Assembly: GCF_002101815.1 (NCBI RefSeq)
Contig: NZ_LQPM01000036.1
Location: 186,001-250,000, forward strand
From: Mycobacterium paraense
Lineage (GTDB): Bacteria > Actinomycetota > Actinomycetes > Mycobacteriales > Mycobacteriaceae
Reading direction: 5' to 3'
Length of the DNA: 64,000 nt
Within the stretch, counting starts at the first letter, position 1, and each line of letters begins with the position of its first letter. Shown piece by piece: positions 39,826-49,116 of the stretch. The notes under the pieces were generated by a model. That model did not search any database. It was not told the origin of the DNA and worked only from the letters and a program-made list of their open reading frames with translations. Made by a program: the position numbers and the translations under genes.

Positions 39826-42800
39826 TCAGGACGCGGCCTGAACGGTGATCTCCGAGAAGCCGGCCTGGCTCTTGCCGCTGGTGGTTCCCAGCGTGGAGAT
39901 CCACACCAGCAGGTTCGACGTCGGCGCGCCGGCCCTAACCGGGATGACGTTATGACCCGGCTTGAGCGTGAAGGCCGGGGCGAGCACGGTGGTGTCTTCG
40001 AGCTTCGACGGCGACGCCGTGGACGACGAGCGGATCTCGACCTTGGTGCCGGAGCTGGGTGTGTCGATGGTGATCTGGCCGACCACGGTCGGCTTCGGCA
40101 GCTGCAGCATCAGCCCTTCGCCCTGCTTGAAGCTGGGGAACGGGACCGCGTCGGTATAGACCTCCGTCGCCCAGGCGGTGGAGGGGTCGCCGTCGATGGC
40201 CTGCCCGGCCGTGCCTGGGTTGTCCGGATCGCCGTCGGGGGAGAAGACGCTGGCCTTGGTGGGTTTGACGACGCTGCCGGCGGCGGCGGAACTGGGCGCC
40301 GCCGACGACACCGACGATGACGACGGCCCGTTCAGCCCCAGCTCGTCCTTGTTGAGGCCGCCGCCGACGTTGCCGAAGATCTTGCTGACCACCGACGCCA
40401 GCACCAGCAGGGCCACCACGATCACGGCCAGGGCGGCGCCGACGCCGATCAGCACATTGCGGCGATTGCGCGCGAAGGCCGCATAGTCGCGACCGGCCGG
40501 TGTCCGGGCGGTCGGCGGTGGCGGGGAATCGTCGATCGGCCCGAGCACCTCGGTGCGGTCGGCCACCGCCGTCGCCTGCTGAAGCAGGTTCAAAAGCGTT
40601 GAGGCGCTGCGTATTCCGCCGTCCTCTTGAACCGCGCGGACGGCGACCGCGGAAATCTGGAACGGGATGTCGCGGTTGATGACCATGGGTTCGACGGGGT
40701 TGCCCGCCGAATCCCGCTCGGCCGGCGCCAGCCCGCTGCGCACCCCGGATTCCGGGAGCGGCCACCGGTTGACCAGCAGGGCATAGAGCGCGGCGCCGAT
40801 CCCGCGGATGTCGCCTTGCGGGTTGGCGTCGGGCATGGTCGCGGGGTAGGCCAGCACCACGTCGCCGTCGATGCTGACCCGGACCCGGTTGGGGTGGTCG
40901 ATCGACAGGGCGACGCCGGCGCGGTGGGCGGCGTCGGCGGCCGCGGCCAGCGACTGCATCGCCCGGACGGCGCCGATGGGCGACGGCGACGTGTCGGCCA
41001 CCTCCTGCAACGAGCCGCCGCGGATCCACTCGGAGACGACCAGGCCGCCGGAACCGGTGTTCAGCACGTCGAGCACCCGGGCGATGCCGGGCTTGTCGAT
41101 CCGGCTCAGCCGCAGGGTGCGGGACAGGATGTCTTGCAGCACCTCGTCGGGCAGCGCGCCGTCGGGGTCGACGAACGTCAGGGCGACCTGCCTGTCCAGC
41201 GCGGTGTCCAGCGCCTGCCAGAACTGCAGGGGGGGTGCGCCGCCGTGGAAGACCAGGAGCCGGTACCGGCCGTTGGAGATGCGGGCGCCGGGAACCAGGT
41301 GGACGTCCTCCGCCGGCCCGGCTTCACCGACCCGGTCGCGAGGCGGGTCGAAAGGCGTTGCCGCACGGTGATTTTCGGCCGAAAGGTCACCGTTCAACCG
41401 GTCGGCGGCGCGCGGGGCCGACCGGTGCTCCGGTTCGCGCGGGATGTCGGGCTGGAAGTCGTCGGCGACGGGCTTTGCCCGTTCCGGGGGTTTGTCGGCG
41501 CCTGACCCCAAGCCGGAACCAGCGCTCGCTGCGCTCTCCACTGGGCGGTCGGTCACCTCCGGTCCTTTCGCTATGCGGGTGTTGGCTACCCGCTCCGGAG
41601 GCCTGCGCCGGATCGGCTCCTGGACCGCATTGACCCCCGGCGGGGACGAATTCCTCTGCTCAGGGTACGTGACGCGGCCCTGCCGAGACGATCCCTCCTG
41701 TGCAGCCGGTCTGCGGGCCGGCGGTTGCGTGATCCGATTCCCGCCCAGGCCCGGTACGCGGCGCCGCACGGCGGCCAGCGCCGCATCGGCCTCGGGCACG
41801 TGCGCGCGGACCATGACGGTCGCCATGATCGGCAGCATGATGATCGCCAGCAGCAACAGGCGCAGCAGCGAACCGGCGGCGCCGTGCTCGGTGAGACGGG
41901 CCAATCCCAGCAGCCTGTCGGCCACGTGCGCGAGCAAACCCGCCAGCATGGACGCGACGATCGTCACCAGGATCGTGCGGACCTCGCCCACGCCGATCAG
42001 ATGCCCGCCGTTGGGCAGCAGCGCGCGGCGTAACAGGTAGTAACCGACGATCGCGCCGGCCAGGAAGCCGACGCCGTTGGCCAGGCCCAGGAACCCGGCC
42101 ACCAGCTTCGGATCGCCGGTGAGGTGGGGCGCCAGCACCGAGCCGGCGATCTTGACCGCGGTGATGACGAGGATGATCACGATCGGCATCCAGGGCTGCT
42201 CGCGCGCGTAGAAGACGCGCAGCTGCAGCAGCACCAGCCCGTAGGGGATCAGCGTGAACGCCGACAACGCGATCGCTGCGCCGAGGTAGCCGGCGTCGAC
42301 CCCGCCGAAGTGCCCGTAGGCGAACAGCGCGCTGCCGATCGCGGGCCCGCCGACCGTCATGAACGCCACGATCGGGATCAGCGTGATCAGCGTCAGCCGG
42401 GTGGCCAGCGACAGGTCTGCGAGCACGGCCTTGGTGTCGTCGGCGGCGGCGTTGCGGCTCAGCCGCGGCATCACCACCGTCAGCACCGTCACGCCGATCA
42501 TGCCGAACGGCAGCTGCAACACCAGCCAGGTGTAGTTGTAGATCGCCGGGCCCGACGCCGCCGCGGTGCTTGCGATCTGGTTGCCGATCACCAACCCGAG
42601 CTGGCTGATCAGCACGTAGAGCACCATCGCCGCGGCCATCGTGCCGAAGCGCTTGAGGCGTTCGTCGATGCCCCACAGCGGGCGCAGGCTCACCCGCTGA
42701 CGCTTCAGGGCCACCAGCAGCACGCCGGTCTGCGCGAACACGCCCAGGGTGGTGCCGATGCCGAGCACCAGCAGCTTGGCGTTGCCCATCCGGACGGGGT

Positions 42801-43500
42801 CGACCGAGAGCTCGCCGGGGACGGCGAGATAGACGCCCAGCGTGGCCAGCGCGACGACGTTGTTGACGACCGGCGCCCACGCCGTCGGCCCGAACACGTT
42901 GCGGGTGTTCAGGATCGCCATGAACACCGAGGTCAGCCCGTAGGCCAGCACCTGCGGCAGCAGCAGGTAGGCGAACGCGGTGGTCAGCGGCTCGTTGACC
43001 TGCGGCGCGCGGCCCAGCATCAGCCGCACCAGCACCGGGGCGGCCAGCACCGACAACGCCGTGGCGAGCACCAGCAGCGCGGTCGTCAGCGTGACCAGGC
43101 GCCGCACGAACGCCGCGCCGCCGTCGGGGTCGCTTTGCTCGGCGCGGGCCAGCACCGGCACGAAGATCGCGGTGAACGTCGCCTCCAGCACCAGCGCCGC
43201 GACCAGGTTCGGCAGCTGGTTGGCCACCGAGAAGGCACTCGACAGCGCGGCACCGAGGATGGCGGCCAGCACGACGATCCGCGCGAACCCGGTGATGCGG
43301 CTGACCAGCGTGGCGAACGCCATTGCCCACGACCGCGAGACCAGGGCGGCGTCGGACAGCTCGGGCCGTCGCCGCGACAGCTCGGGCACCGGCGGCAACG
43401 GACCGGTCGGCGGCCCCGGGCGGATCCGGCGCGCCGACGGTGGCACGCGGTGCGGCTGCCGCGGTGCCTGGGACTGCGCGTGCCGAGGGGTGGGGCTCAT
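39826..43500 (-). CDS. murJ: lipid II flippase MurJ (MviN) fused to a Ser/Thr pseudokinase
   Basis: A 1224-residue fusion. Residues about 50-570 are the MurJ/MviN flippase with 14 or more hydrophobic segments, which moves lipid II across the membrane. A disordered linker (about 590-730) leads to a kinase-like domain (about 735-990) starting RISNGRYRLLVF. That domain lacks the catalytic HRD and DFG motifs (the equivalent loop reads SIDHPNRVRV), so it is a pseudokinase. One membrane segment (about 1017-1040) and an extracytoplasmic sugar-binding-like domain end the protein. In M. tuberculosis PknB phosphorylates the pseudokinase and FhaA then binds it. Its start overlaps the upstream gene (ATGA). 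Confidence 0.95.
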   Translation of the reverse strand: MSPTPRHAQSQAPRQPHRVPPSARRIRPGPPTGPLPPVPELSRRRPELSDAALVSRSWAMAFATLVSRITGFARIVVLAAILGAALSSAFSVANQLPNLVAALVLEATFTAIFVPVLARAEQSDPDGGAAFVRRLVTLTTALLVLATALSVLAAPVLVRLMLGRAPQVNEPLTTAFAYLLLPQVLAYGLTSVFMAILNTRNVFGPTAWAPVVNNVVALATLGVYLAVPGELSVDPVRMGNAKLLVLGIGTTLGVFAQTGVLLVALKRQRVSLRPLWGIDERLKRFGTMAAAMVLYVLISQLGLVIGNQIASTAAASGPAIYNYTWLVLQLPFGMIGVTVLTVVMPRLSRNAAADDTKAVLADLSLATRLTLITLIPIVAFMTVGGPAIGSALFAYGHFGGVDAGYLGAAIALSAFTLIPYGLVLLQLRVFYAREQPWMPIVIILVITAVKIAGSVLAPHLTGDPKLVAGFLGLANGVGFLAGAIVGYYLLRRALLPNGGHLIGVGEVRTILVTIVASMLAGLLAHVADRLLGLARLTEHGAAGSLLRLLLLAIIMLPIMATVMVRAHVPEADAALAAVRRRVPGLGGNRITQPPARRPAAQEGSSRQGRVTYPEQRNSSPPGVNAVQEPIRRRPPERVANTRIAKGPEVTDRPVESAASAGSGLGSGADKPPERAKPVADDFQPDIPREPEHRSAPRAADRLNGDLSAENHRAATPFDPPRDRVGEAGPAEDVHLVPGARISNGRYRLLVFHGGAPPLQFWQALDTALDRQVALTFVDPDGALPDEVLQDILSRTLRLSRIDKPGIARVLDVLNTGSGGLVVSEWIRGGSLQEVADTSPSPIGAVRAMQSLAAAADAAHRAGVALSIDHPNRVRVSIDGDVVLAYPATMPDANPQGDIRGIGAALYALLVNRWPLPESGVRSGLAPAERDSAGNPVEPMVINRDIPFQISAVAVRAVQEDGGIRSASTLLNLLQQATAVADRTEVLGPIDDSPPPPTARTPAGRDYAAFARNRRNVLIGVGAALAVIVVALLVLASVVSKIFGNVGGGLNKDELGLNGPSSSSVSSAAPSSAAAGSVVKPTKASVFSPDGDPDNPGTAGQAIDGDPSTAWATEVYTDAVPFPSFKQGEGLMLQLPKPTVVGQITIDTPSSGTKVEIRSSSTASPSKLEDTTVLAPAFTLKPGHNVIPVRAGAPTSNLLVWISTLGTTSGKSQAGFSEITVQAAS

Positions 43501-45896
43501 ACTCTGTGCTGCTGATCGACGCGATCGTCGATCTCGTCGCGCAGGTCGGCGGGGCTGGCGTGGGGCGGATCCGGGCGGTCAAGGTCGGCGCGGTCGGGCT
43601 GGCCACGGAACCGGTGCCACAGTCGGCGCCCGGCCAACAGCACCAGCACCGCCGCGGCGCTGAGCGTGATGGCGAACAGCACCTTGCCGTAGGCGTTGGA
43701 GTGGACAGACAACCGCACCGGGTCGCCCAGCCGCATACCGTCGGGGGTCCGCAGCGTCACGTCGACGGCGACGCGCTGGGTGAAGTTCACCTCGATCGGC
43801 ACCCGCAGCGGCAGGTATCCGGGCGGCAACTCGATCTGGCCGACGTCGGTCACCCGCATCCCGGGCGGGGCGTCGACCTGCAGCCGCACCCGGATCGGAA
43901 CGGCCAGGCCGTTGTGCAGCGCCAGCGGCAGCGGGCTGTGCTCGGTGGCCAGGGTGTAGGAGCCGCCCGGGTTGACGATCGTCACGGCACCGAACAGGTC
44001 GTTGATCGTCTTGCCGACCACCGCGAGGCGCTCCTGGGCCAGCCCGTTGCGGGTGTCGGGCGGTTGGGATTGGCTCAGCGCGCGCAGCATGTCCTCGCGC
44101 AGCGGCGCGGTGTACTGGACCCCGGTCAGGCCGGTCCGCTCGTCGGTGGTCAGCGCCGACGTCAGCCCCCACAACCGGCCGACCTGGCCGGCGATGATGC
44201 CGGTCACGTCGTCGCCGATTCGGCCGCGTCCCGAGCCGCCGAAGCCCGCCTGCTGCGTCGGCTCGGCGGGGGCCTTTCCGGGCTGGTTGGCCTCCGCGAT
44301 GACCGCCGGCAGGGGTCGCGGCACCGCCAAGCCGGAACGGATGGTGGTGGCCAGCGCGGTCAGGATGACCTGCGCGTCGTCGGCCTGGAGGCTCCACGTC
44401 GCCGGCGGCACCAGGAGCTGGGTACGCGGCGCGGCGTCGTGCTGCAGGGCATGCCAGAAGATGGAGCCCAGGGCGTCCTGGCGGCGCGCCGTGTCCGAGT
44501 CGTGCGAGAGCCGGATGGCCAGCGAGGAGTCCAGGTAGGTCGGCACGACGGGACTGTTGCCGGCGCCCGCCAGCGCGGCCCCGACGGCCGGGTCGAACGG
44601 CGCGACCACCACCTGCGGCGAGAGCCGCGTCGGCGCGGTGTCGACGGCCGCGGGGGCGTCGGTGTTCTGATCCTGGGCGGACAGGTTGCCGGCGGCGATC
44701 GCGACCGTGCTGTCGTTGGCGCTGAGCAGCCCGACCGCGCGGTTCGTCAACGGGCCGTCGGGCAGCAGCGTGACCCCGCGGGTGGACGGCACGTCGAGGA
44801 TGCGGTCGACGATGTCGCCGACGCTGGTCGTGGCCGTCGCGCTCAGCCCGGGGTCGTTGACGCGCTGCAGGGCGTCCAGGTCGGCTTGCGCGTAGGGCAG
44901 CGGGGCCACGCAGGTGTGGTGGGCCAGCGTGCGCAGCCGGTTCAACCACTCGGCCGCGGCGGCCTGGCCGGTGCCCGGATGCGTCGGCGTGCCCGGCAGT
45001 TGAGCTGGTCCGTCGGGCGAATTGGACACCACGTAGCCGCCGGTCATCGCGTTGACGGTGACCAGCAGGTCCGGATCGACGGCCAGGCACAGCGCGTGGC
45101 TGACGGCGCCGTCCGGGTCGACGTCGTGGCTGGTGGCGACCTCGGCAGCGGACAGCAGGATGTCGAGCCGGCCGCCGGCGGCCAGGGAGGTGGCCAGGTC
45201 GTCGTCGACCAGCCGGACCGGGATGGTGCCGCCCGGGACGCCGGGGGATAGGCGCGGCCGGTCGGCCAGTGGCCACAGCATGGTGATCCACACGGGTTTG
45301 GAGGTGTCGGGCGCGACGGCGGAGCCGACGTCGTCGGCGTGATCGGGGGGCACGCCGACCACGGGCAGCAGGAAGCGCGCGTTGTCCAGCCGCGCCGGGG
45401 CGCCGTAATCGGGTGTGCCGTTGACGTTGACCAGGACGGGATAGATGCCCGGTTTCTCCATCCCCAGCGACGGCTTGGTCAATGAGCGAAGCGGTGCCGA
45501 CAGGGTGAAGCCGGCTTGCTGTCCGCGCTGCAGCTCGGGGGCGACGGTAAGGAAGTCGGCGGCCGGCTGGTACTGGTCGGTGCTGCCGTCCAGCGAGGTG
45601 CGCAGCGCCGCCGAGTCGGCGACGGCCGGCGCGTGCTCGAGGCGGACCATGACATCGCGGACGGGACGGTCACCGATGTTGGTGACCATGCCGCTGACGG
45701 TGACGACGGGCGGGCTCGTCGTGGTCACCACGTCGGGGGTCACCTGATCGATGCGGACCCGGACGAACGGCGTATCCCCGGGCTCACCGGCGGCCGCGCG
45801 CGGGGTGGGCCCGACGAGCGCAGCAGAACCGGCCACGATGGCAACCACTGCGGCGAGGCGCAACAAGCCGGCCCAGCAGAGTCGCGGCGGCGTCAC
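43497..45896 (-). CDS. large exported membrane protein, DUF6049/Rv3909 family
   Basis: A 799-residue protein. A signal-like hydrophobic N-terminus (about 8-32) is followed by a long extracytoplasmic region and one C-terminal membrane segment (about 735-757, VLFAITLSAAAVLVLLAGRRLW) with a short acidic tail. Its start overlaps the mutT4 stop and its stop overlaps the murJ start, so mutT4, this gene and murJ form one transcription unit. Location before murJ suggests a wall-related role, but no catalytic motif is visible. Confidence 0.88.
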   Translation of the reverse strand: MTPPRLCWAGLLRLAAVVAIVAGSAALVGPTPRAAAGEPGDTPFVRVRIDQVTPDVVTTTSPPVVTVSGMVTNIGDRPVRDVMVRLEHAPAVADSAALRTSLDGSTDQYQPAADFLTVAPELQRGQQAGFTLSAPLRSLTKPSLGMEKPGIYPVLVNVNGTPDYGAPARLDNARFLLPVVGVPPDHADDVGSAVAPDTSKPVWITMLWPLADRPRLSPGVPGGTIPVRLVDDDLATSLAAGGRLDILLSAAEVATSHDVDPDGAVSHALCLAVDPDLLVTVNAMTGGYVVSNSPDGPAQLPGTPTHPGTGQAAAAEWLNRLRTLAHHTCVAPLPYAQADLDALQRVNDPGLSATATTSVGDIVDRILDVPSTRGVTLLPDGPLTNRAVGLLSANDSTVAIAAGNLSAQDQNTDAPAAVDTAPTRLSPQVVVAPFDPAVGAALAGAGNSPVVPTYLDSSLAIRLSHDSDTARRQDALGSIFWHALQHDAAPRTQLLVPPATWSLQADDAQVILTALATTIRSGLAVPRPLPAVIAEANQPGKAPAEPTQQAGFGGSGRGRIGDDVTGIIAGQVGRLWGLTSALTTDERTGLTGVQYTAPLREDMLRALSQSQPPDTRNGLAQERLAVVGKTINDLFGAVTIVNPGGSYTLATEHSPLPLALHNGLAVPIRVRLQVDAPPGMRVTDVGQIELPPGYLPLRVPIEVNFTQRVAVDVTLRTPDGMRLGDPVRLSVHSNAYGKVLFAITLSAAAVLVLLAGRRLWHRFRGQPDRADLDRPDPPHASPADLRDEIDDRVDQQHRV

Positions 45897-46627
45897 GGCC
45901 CGGGCCCGTGACCGTTCTTCCGGCCCGCGACGCGCTTGTCCGAATGCCGGGTACGCGAATGCGTCTGCGGGCGCCGCCGGGGCGTGCTGGGTGGCAGCGA
46001 CGGAAGCGCGTCAAGGCCGTCGTTCTGCAGCTTGTCGATCAGCTCGTCGGCCACCTGGGCCAGCCGCCGCTCGTCGGCGTAGGCCAGCCGCGACGGCAGT
46101 TCGCGGATCGGCACCCAGGCCACCTCGGCGACCTCCAGGTCCTCGTCGGACAGCTCACCGCCCGAGAAGCGCATCAAATAATGATGCACCGTCTTGTGCA
46201 CTCGGCGGCCGTCGGTGACGAACCAGTAGTCGATGCGCCCCAGCGCGGCCAGCACGCTGCCCCGGATCCCGGTTTCCTCGGCGACCTCACGGATGGCGGT
46301 CTGTTCGGCGGTCTCGCCGACCTCGATGTGCCCTTTGGGCAGCGACCACAGCATCCGTCCGCGCCGGTCGACGCGACCGATCAGCGCCGCGACCTGTTCG
46401 TCGCGCGGGCCGTCGATGCCGTCGATGACCAGCCCGCCGGCGGACGTTTCGTGAACGGTCTTCAGTCGCTCCGGCGCGCGGCGCGGTGGGCGGGGCCGCC
46501 GCGGTTTGGTCGCCGGGGCGTCGCCGTTGGTGGGGGTGTCGGTGGGATTCTCGGCCGCGCCGCCGCCGCCCCGACGCCGGCGCCGCCCCCGGCGTCGACG
46601 TGGTCTGGCTTGTTCGGCGTCGGACAC
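45893..46627 (-). CDS. mutT4: Nudix hydrolase MutT4
   Basis: A 244-residue protein. A basic Arg/Pro-rich N-terminus (about 1-60) precedes a Nudix domain (about 62-195). Its Nudix box is GHIEVGETAEQTAIREVAEETG, split here as GHIEVGETAEQ and REVAEETG, with the metal-binding Glu residues. A basic tail with a GRKNG patch ends the protein. The substrate is likely a nucleoside di- or triphosphate or a related pyrophosphate. It is the first gene of the unit leading to murJ and divergent from pcnA. Confidence 0.92.
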   Translation of the reverse strand: MSDAEQARPRRRRGRRRRRGGGGAAENPTDTPTNGDAPATKPRRPRPPRRAPERLKTVHETSAGGLVIDGIDGPRDEQVAALIGRVDRRGRMLWSLPKGHIEVGETAEQTAIREVAEETGIRGSVLAALGRIDYWFVTDGRRVHKTVHHYLMRFSGGELSDEDLEVAEVAWVPIRELPSRLAYADERRLAQVADELIDKLQNDGLDALPSLPPSTPRRRPQTHSRTRHSDKRVAGRKNGHGPGP

Positions 46628-46723
46628 CCAAGCGATAGTAGCTGGCGGGGGTCCTTCTTCAGGACATACTCGCCGCTGGCGGGGTGGTCGACGGCGGCGT
46701 CGGTGTCGTGTGCGTCACCCGAC

Positions 46724-46729
46724 TACGCT
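46724..46729 (+). promoter_or_regulatory. -10 element of a likely leaderless pcnA promoter
   Basis: TACGCT fits the mycobacterial TANNNT -10. Transcription starting about seven bases later would fall at 46736-46738, almost on the GTG of pcnA, so the mRNA could be leaderless. Confidence 0.4.
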
Positions 46730-46737
46730 GATCGAAC

Positions 46738-48180
46738 GTGCCTGACGCCGCCCAGGATGCCGAGCTGCTGACCGCCGCCGCGGTCGCCCTGAACAAGCAC
46801 GCGCCCGTGCTGCGCGAGCTCGGCTCGACCTTCGATGCAGCCGGCCACGAGCTGTACCTCGTCGGCGGTTCGGTGCGCGACGCGCTGCTGGGCAGGCTCA
46901 GTCCCGACCTGGACTTCACCACCGACGCCCGCCCCGAGCAGGTGCAAGAGTTGCTGCGCCGGTGGGCCGACGCGGTGTGGGAGACCGGGATCCGCTTCGG
47001 CACCGTCGGCGTGGGCAAGGGCGACTATCGCCTGGAGATCACCACCTTCCGCGCCGACGCCTATGACCAGGTGTCGCGCAAACCCGAGGTGCGTTTCGGT
47101 GACCGCCTCGAGGACGATCTGGTGCGCCGCGATTTCACCGCCAACGCGATGGCCGTCCGCGTCACGCCGACGGGCCCGGGCGAATTCCTTGATCCGCTGG
47201 GCGGTTTGGCGGCACTGCGCGAGCGCACGCTGGACACGCCCGCGGCGCCGTCGGTGTCATTCGGCGACGACCCGTTGCGGATGCTGCGTGCGGCGCGGTT
47301 CGTGTCGCAACTGGGCTTCACCGTCGCCCCGCGGGTGCGGGCGGCGATCGAGGAGATGGCCCCGCAGCTGGAGCGGATCAGCGCCGAGCGGGTGGCCGCC
47401 GAGCTGGACAAGATGCTGCTCGGCGACGACCCGGTGGCCGGCATCGATCTGCTGGTCGAGACCGGGATGGGTGAGGTGGTGCTGCCGGAGGTCGGCGGCA
47501 TGCGGATGGCCATCGACGAACACCACCAGCACAAGGACGTCTACCAGCATTCGCTGACGGTGCTGCGCCAGGCGATCGCGCTGGAGGACGACGGGCCCGA
47601 CCTGGTGCTGCGCTGGGCCGCCCTGCTGCACGACATCGGCAAGCCCGCGACCCGGCGGCACGAGGCCAACGGCGGCGTGAGCTTTCACCACCACGAGGTG
47701 GTCGGCGCCAAGATGGCCCGCAAGCGGTTGCGGGCGCTGAAGTACTCCAAGCAGATGGTCGACGACGTCTCGCAGCTGGTGTTCCTGCATCTGCGATTCC
47801 ACGGCTACGGGGACGGCAAATGGACCGATTCGGCGGTGCGCCGCTACGTCACCGACGCCGGGCCGCTGCTGCCCCGGTTACACAAGCTCGTGCGCGCCGA
47901 CTGCACGACCCGCAACAAGCGCCGGGCCGCGCGGCTGCAGGCCAACTACGACCGGCTGGAGGAACGGATCGCCGAGCTGGCCGCGCAGGAGGATTTGGCG
48001 CGGGTCCGCCCCGATCTGGATGGCAACGCGATCATGGAGCTGCTCGGGATCCCGGCCGGCCCGCAGGTCGGGGAGGCGTGGCGGTACCTCAAGGAACTGC
48101 GGCTGGAGCGGGGGCCGCTGACGACCGAGGAGGCCACCGCCGAGTTGCTGTCCTGGTGGCAATCGCGCGGGAACGCCTAG
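46738..48180 (+). CDS. pcnA: CCA-adding / poly(A) polymerase-family nucleotidyltransferase
   Basis: A 480-residue protein. The class II nucleotidyltransferase head (about 30-160) has LVGGSVRDALLGRLSPDLDFTT, with the catalytic Asp pair, and RRDFTANAMA. A neck and an HD domain follow (LLHDIGKPATRR, FHHHEVVGAKMARKRLRAL). No tRNA in this window encodes CCA, so a CCA-adding enzyme is required. M. tuberculosis calls this gene pcnA (Rv3907c). The GTG start has no clear ribosome site and may be leaderless. Confidence 0.95.
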   Translation: MPDAAQDAELLTAAAVALNKHAPVLRELGSTFDAAGHELYLVGGSVRDALLGRLSPDLDFTTDARPEQVQELLRRWADAVWETGIRFGTVGVGKGDYRLEITTFRADAYDQVSRKPEVRFGDRLEDDLVRRDFTANAMAVRVTPTGPGEFLDPLGGLAALRERTLDTPAAPSVSFGDDPLRMLRAARFVSQLGFTVAPRVRAAIEEMAPQLERISAERVAAELDKMLLGDDPVAGIDLLVETGMGEVVLPEVGGMRMAIDEHHQHKDVYQHSLTVLRQAIALEDDGPDLVLRWAALLHDIGKPATRRHEANGGVSFHHHEVVGAKMARKRLRALKYSKQMVDDVSQLVFLHLRFHGYGDGKWTDSAVRRYVTDAGPLLPRLHKLVRADCTTRNKRRAARLQANYDRLEERIAELAAQEDLARVRPDLDGNAIMELLGIPAGPQVGEAWRYLKELRLERGPLTTEEATAELLSWWQSRGNA

Positions 48181-48204
48181 CGTCGGCCGCGCGTCCGAGT
48201 AGGC

Positions 48205-48714
48205 GTGGACTATTGCCTGGCGAATGACGATGGCGCCGCGGCCATCTGGCACGGCCAGCCCAACCTCGACCTGGACGGGGATGGCCGCCTCGATGGGATC
48301 GGCCTGGATCTCGACGGCGACGGGATGCAGGACGACGCGCTGGCCGATCTCGACGGAGACGGCATAGCCGACCACGCCGCCCTCGATCTCGACAACGACG
48401 GCGCGCCCGAGGCGTGGTTCACCGACGAGGGATCGGGGACGTGGGGAGTGGCGGTTGACCGTGGTGGGCAGCTGCGGTGGTTCGGGCTCGACGGTGCCGA
48501 GCACACCGGCGGTCCGCTCGTCGACTTCGACGGCCAGGGCCGGGCCGACGACCGGCTGCTCGACAGCGACGGCGACGGGGTGGCCGACCGGGTGCTGTGC
48601 GCCGGCGACGACGGTGTGACCGCGTACGTCGACACGGATGCCGACGGCCACTGGAACGTCAGGCTCACCGACGCCGACGGCGACGGTTTGGCCGACGGGG
48701 CGACCAACCTGTGA
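48205..48714 (+). CDS. Asp-rich repeat protein (Rv3906c family)
   Basis: A 169-residue, strongly acidic protein made of short repeats of the type DLDGDG and DADGDG (for example NLDLDGDGRLDGIGLDLDGD, and at the end TDADGDGLADG). These resemble calcium-binding loops of dockerin, thrombospondin-3 or EF-hand-like repeats. No signal peptide is visible. It follows pcnA on the same strand after 24 bases. The ribosome site for GTG 48205 is weak. The function is unknown, but calcium binding is plausible. Confidence 0.8.
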   Translation: MDYCLANDDGAAAIWHGQPNLDLDGDGRLDGIGLDLDGDGMQDDALADLDGDGIADHAALDLDNDGAPEAWFTDEGSGTWGVAVDRGGQLRWFGLDGAEHTGGPLVDFDGQGRADDRLLDSDGDGVADRVLCAGDDGVTAYVDTDADGHWNVRLTDADGDGLADGATNL

Positions 48715-48786
48715 CCGCGCCCGGGACTGAATTGACCGGCAACCGCGGCGTCAATAGCTTTACGACAAGTCAAGAAGGGGGTAGCG

Positions 48787-49116
48787 ATGTTCGTCGACCC
48801 GGACTTGCTGCACTCGGGGGCCGACCAGTCTCACCGCGCCGGCGGGCACGCCCAAGAGGGGGCCGACCGGCTGGCGCGGGCGCCCCTCGCGTCGGGCATG
48901 TTCGGCGGCTTCCCCGCCGCCGAGGCGTTCCACGCGGCGGTCACCGCCGCGCACGGCCAGCACGTCAAAAACCTGCAGGCCCACCAGGAGACGCTGACCG
49001 GCGTCGGCCACAACGCGCACTACGCCGCCAACGGTTTCACCAACATGGACGGCCGCAACGCTGCACAAGAGCGCGCGGTGCGATGGACCTCCGACACATC
49101 AGCAGTCGGGACCTGA
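48787..49116 (+). CDS. small helical T7SS-associated protein (DUF2563/EspC-like)
   Basis: A 109-residue, Ala/His-rich helical protein that opens MFVDPDLLHSGADQSHRAG. Its size, helical pattern and Gly-Phe turn near the middle (GMFGGFPAAEAFHAA) resemble mycobacterial DUF2563/EspC-type ESX-associated small proteins. This is recognition from memory, not a search. AGAAGGGGG precedes ATG 48787. It overlaps the following hydrolase gene by 34 bases, suggesting that the two products act together. Confidence 0.7.
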   Translation: MFVDPDLLHSGADQSHRAGGHAQEGADRLARAPLASGMFGGFPAAEAFHAAVTAAHGQHVKNLQAHQETLTGVGHNAHYAANGFTNMDGRNAAQERAVRWTSDTSAVGT

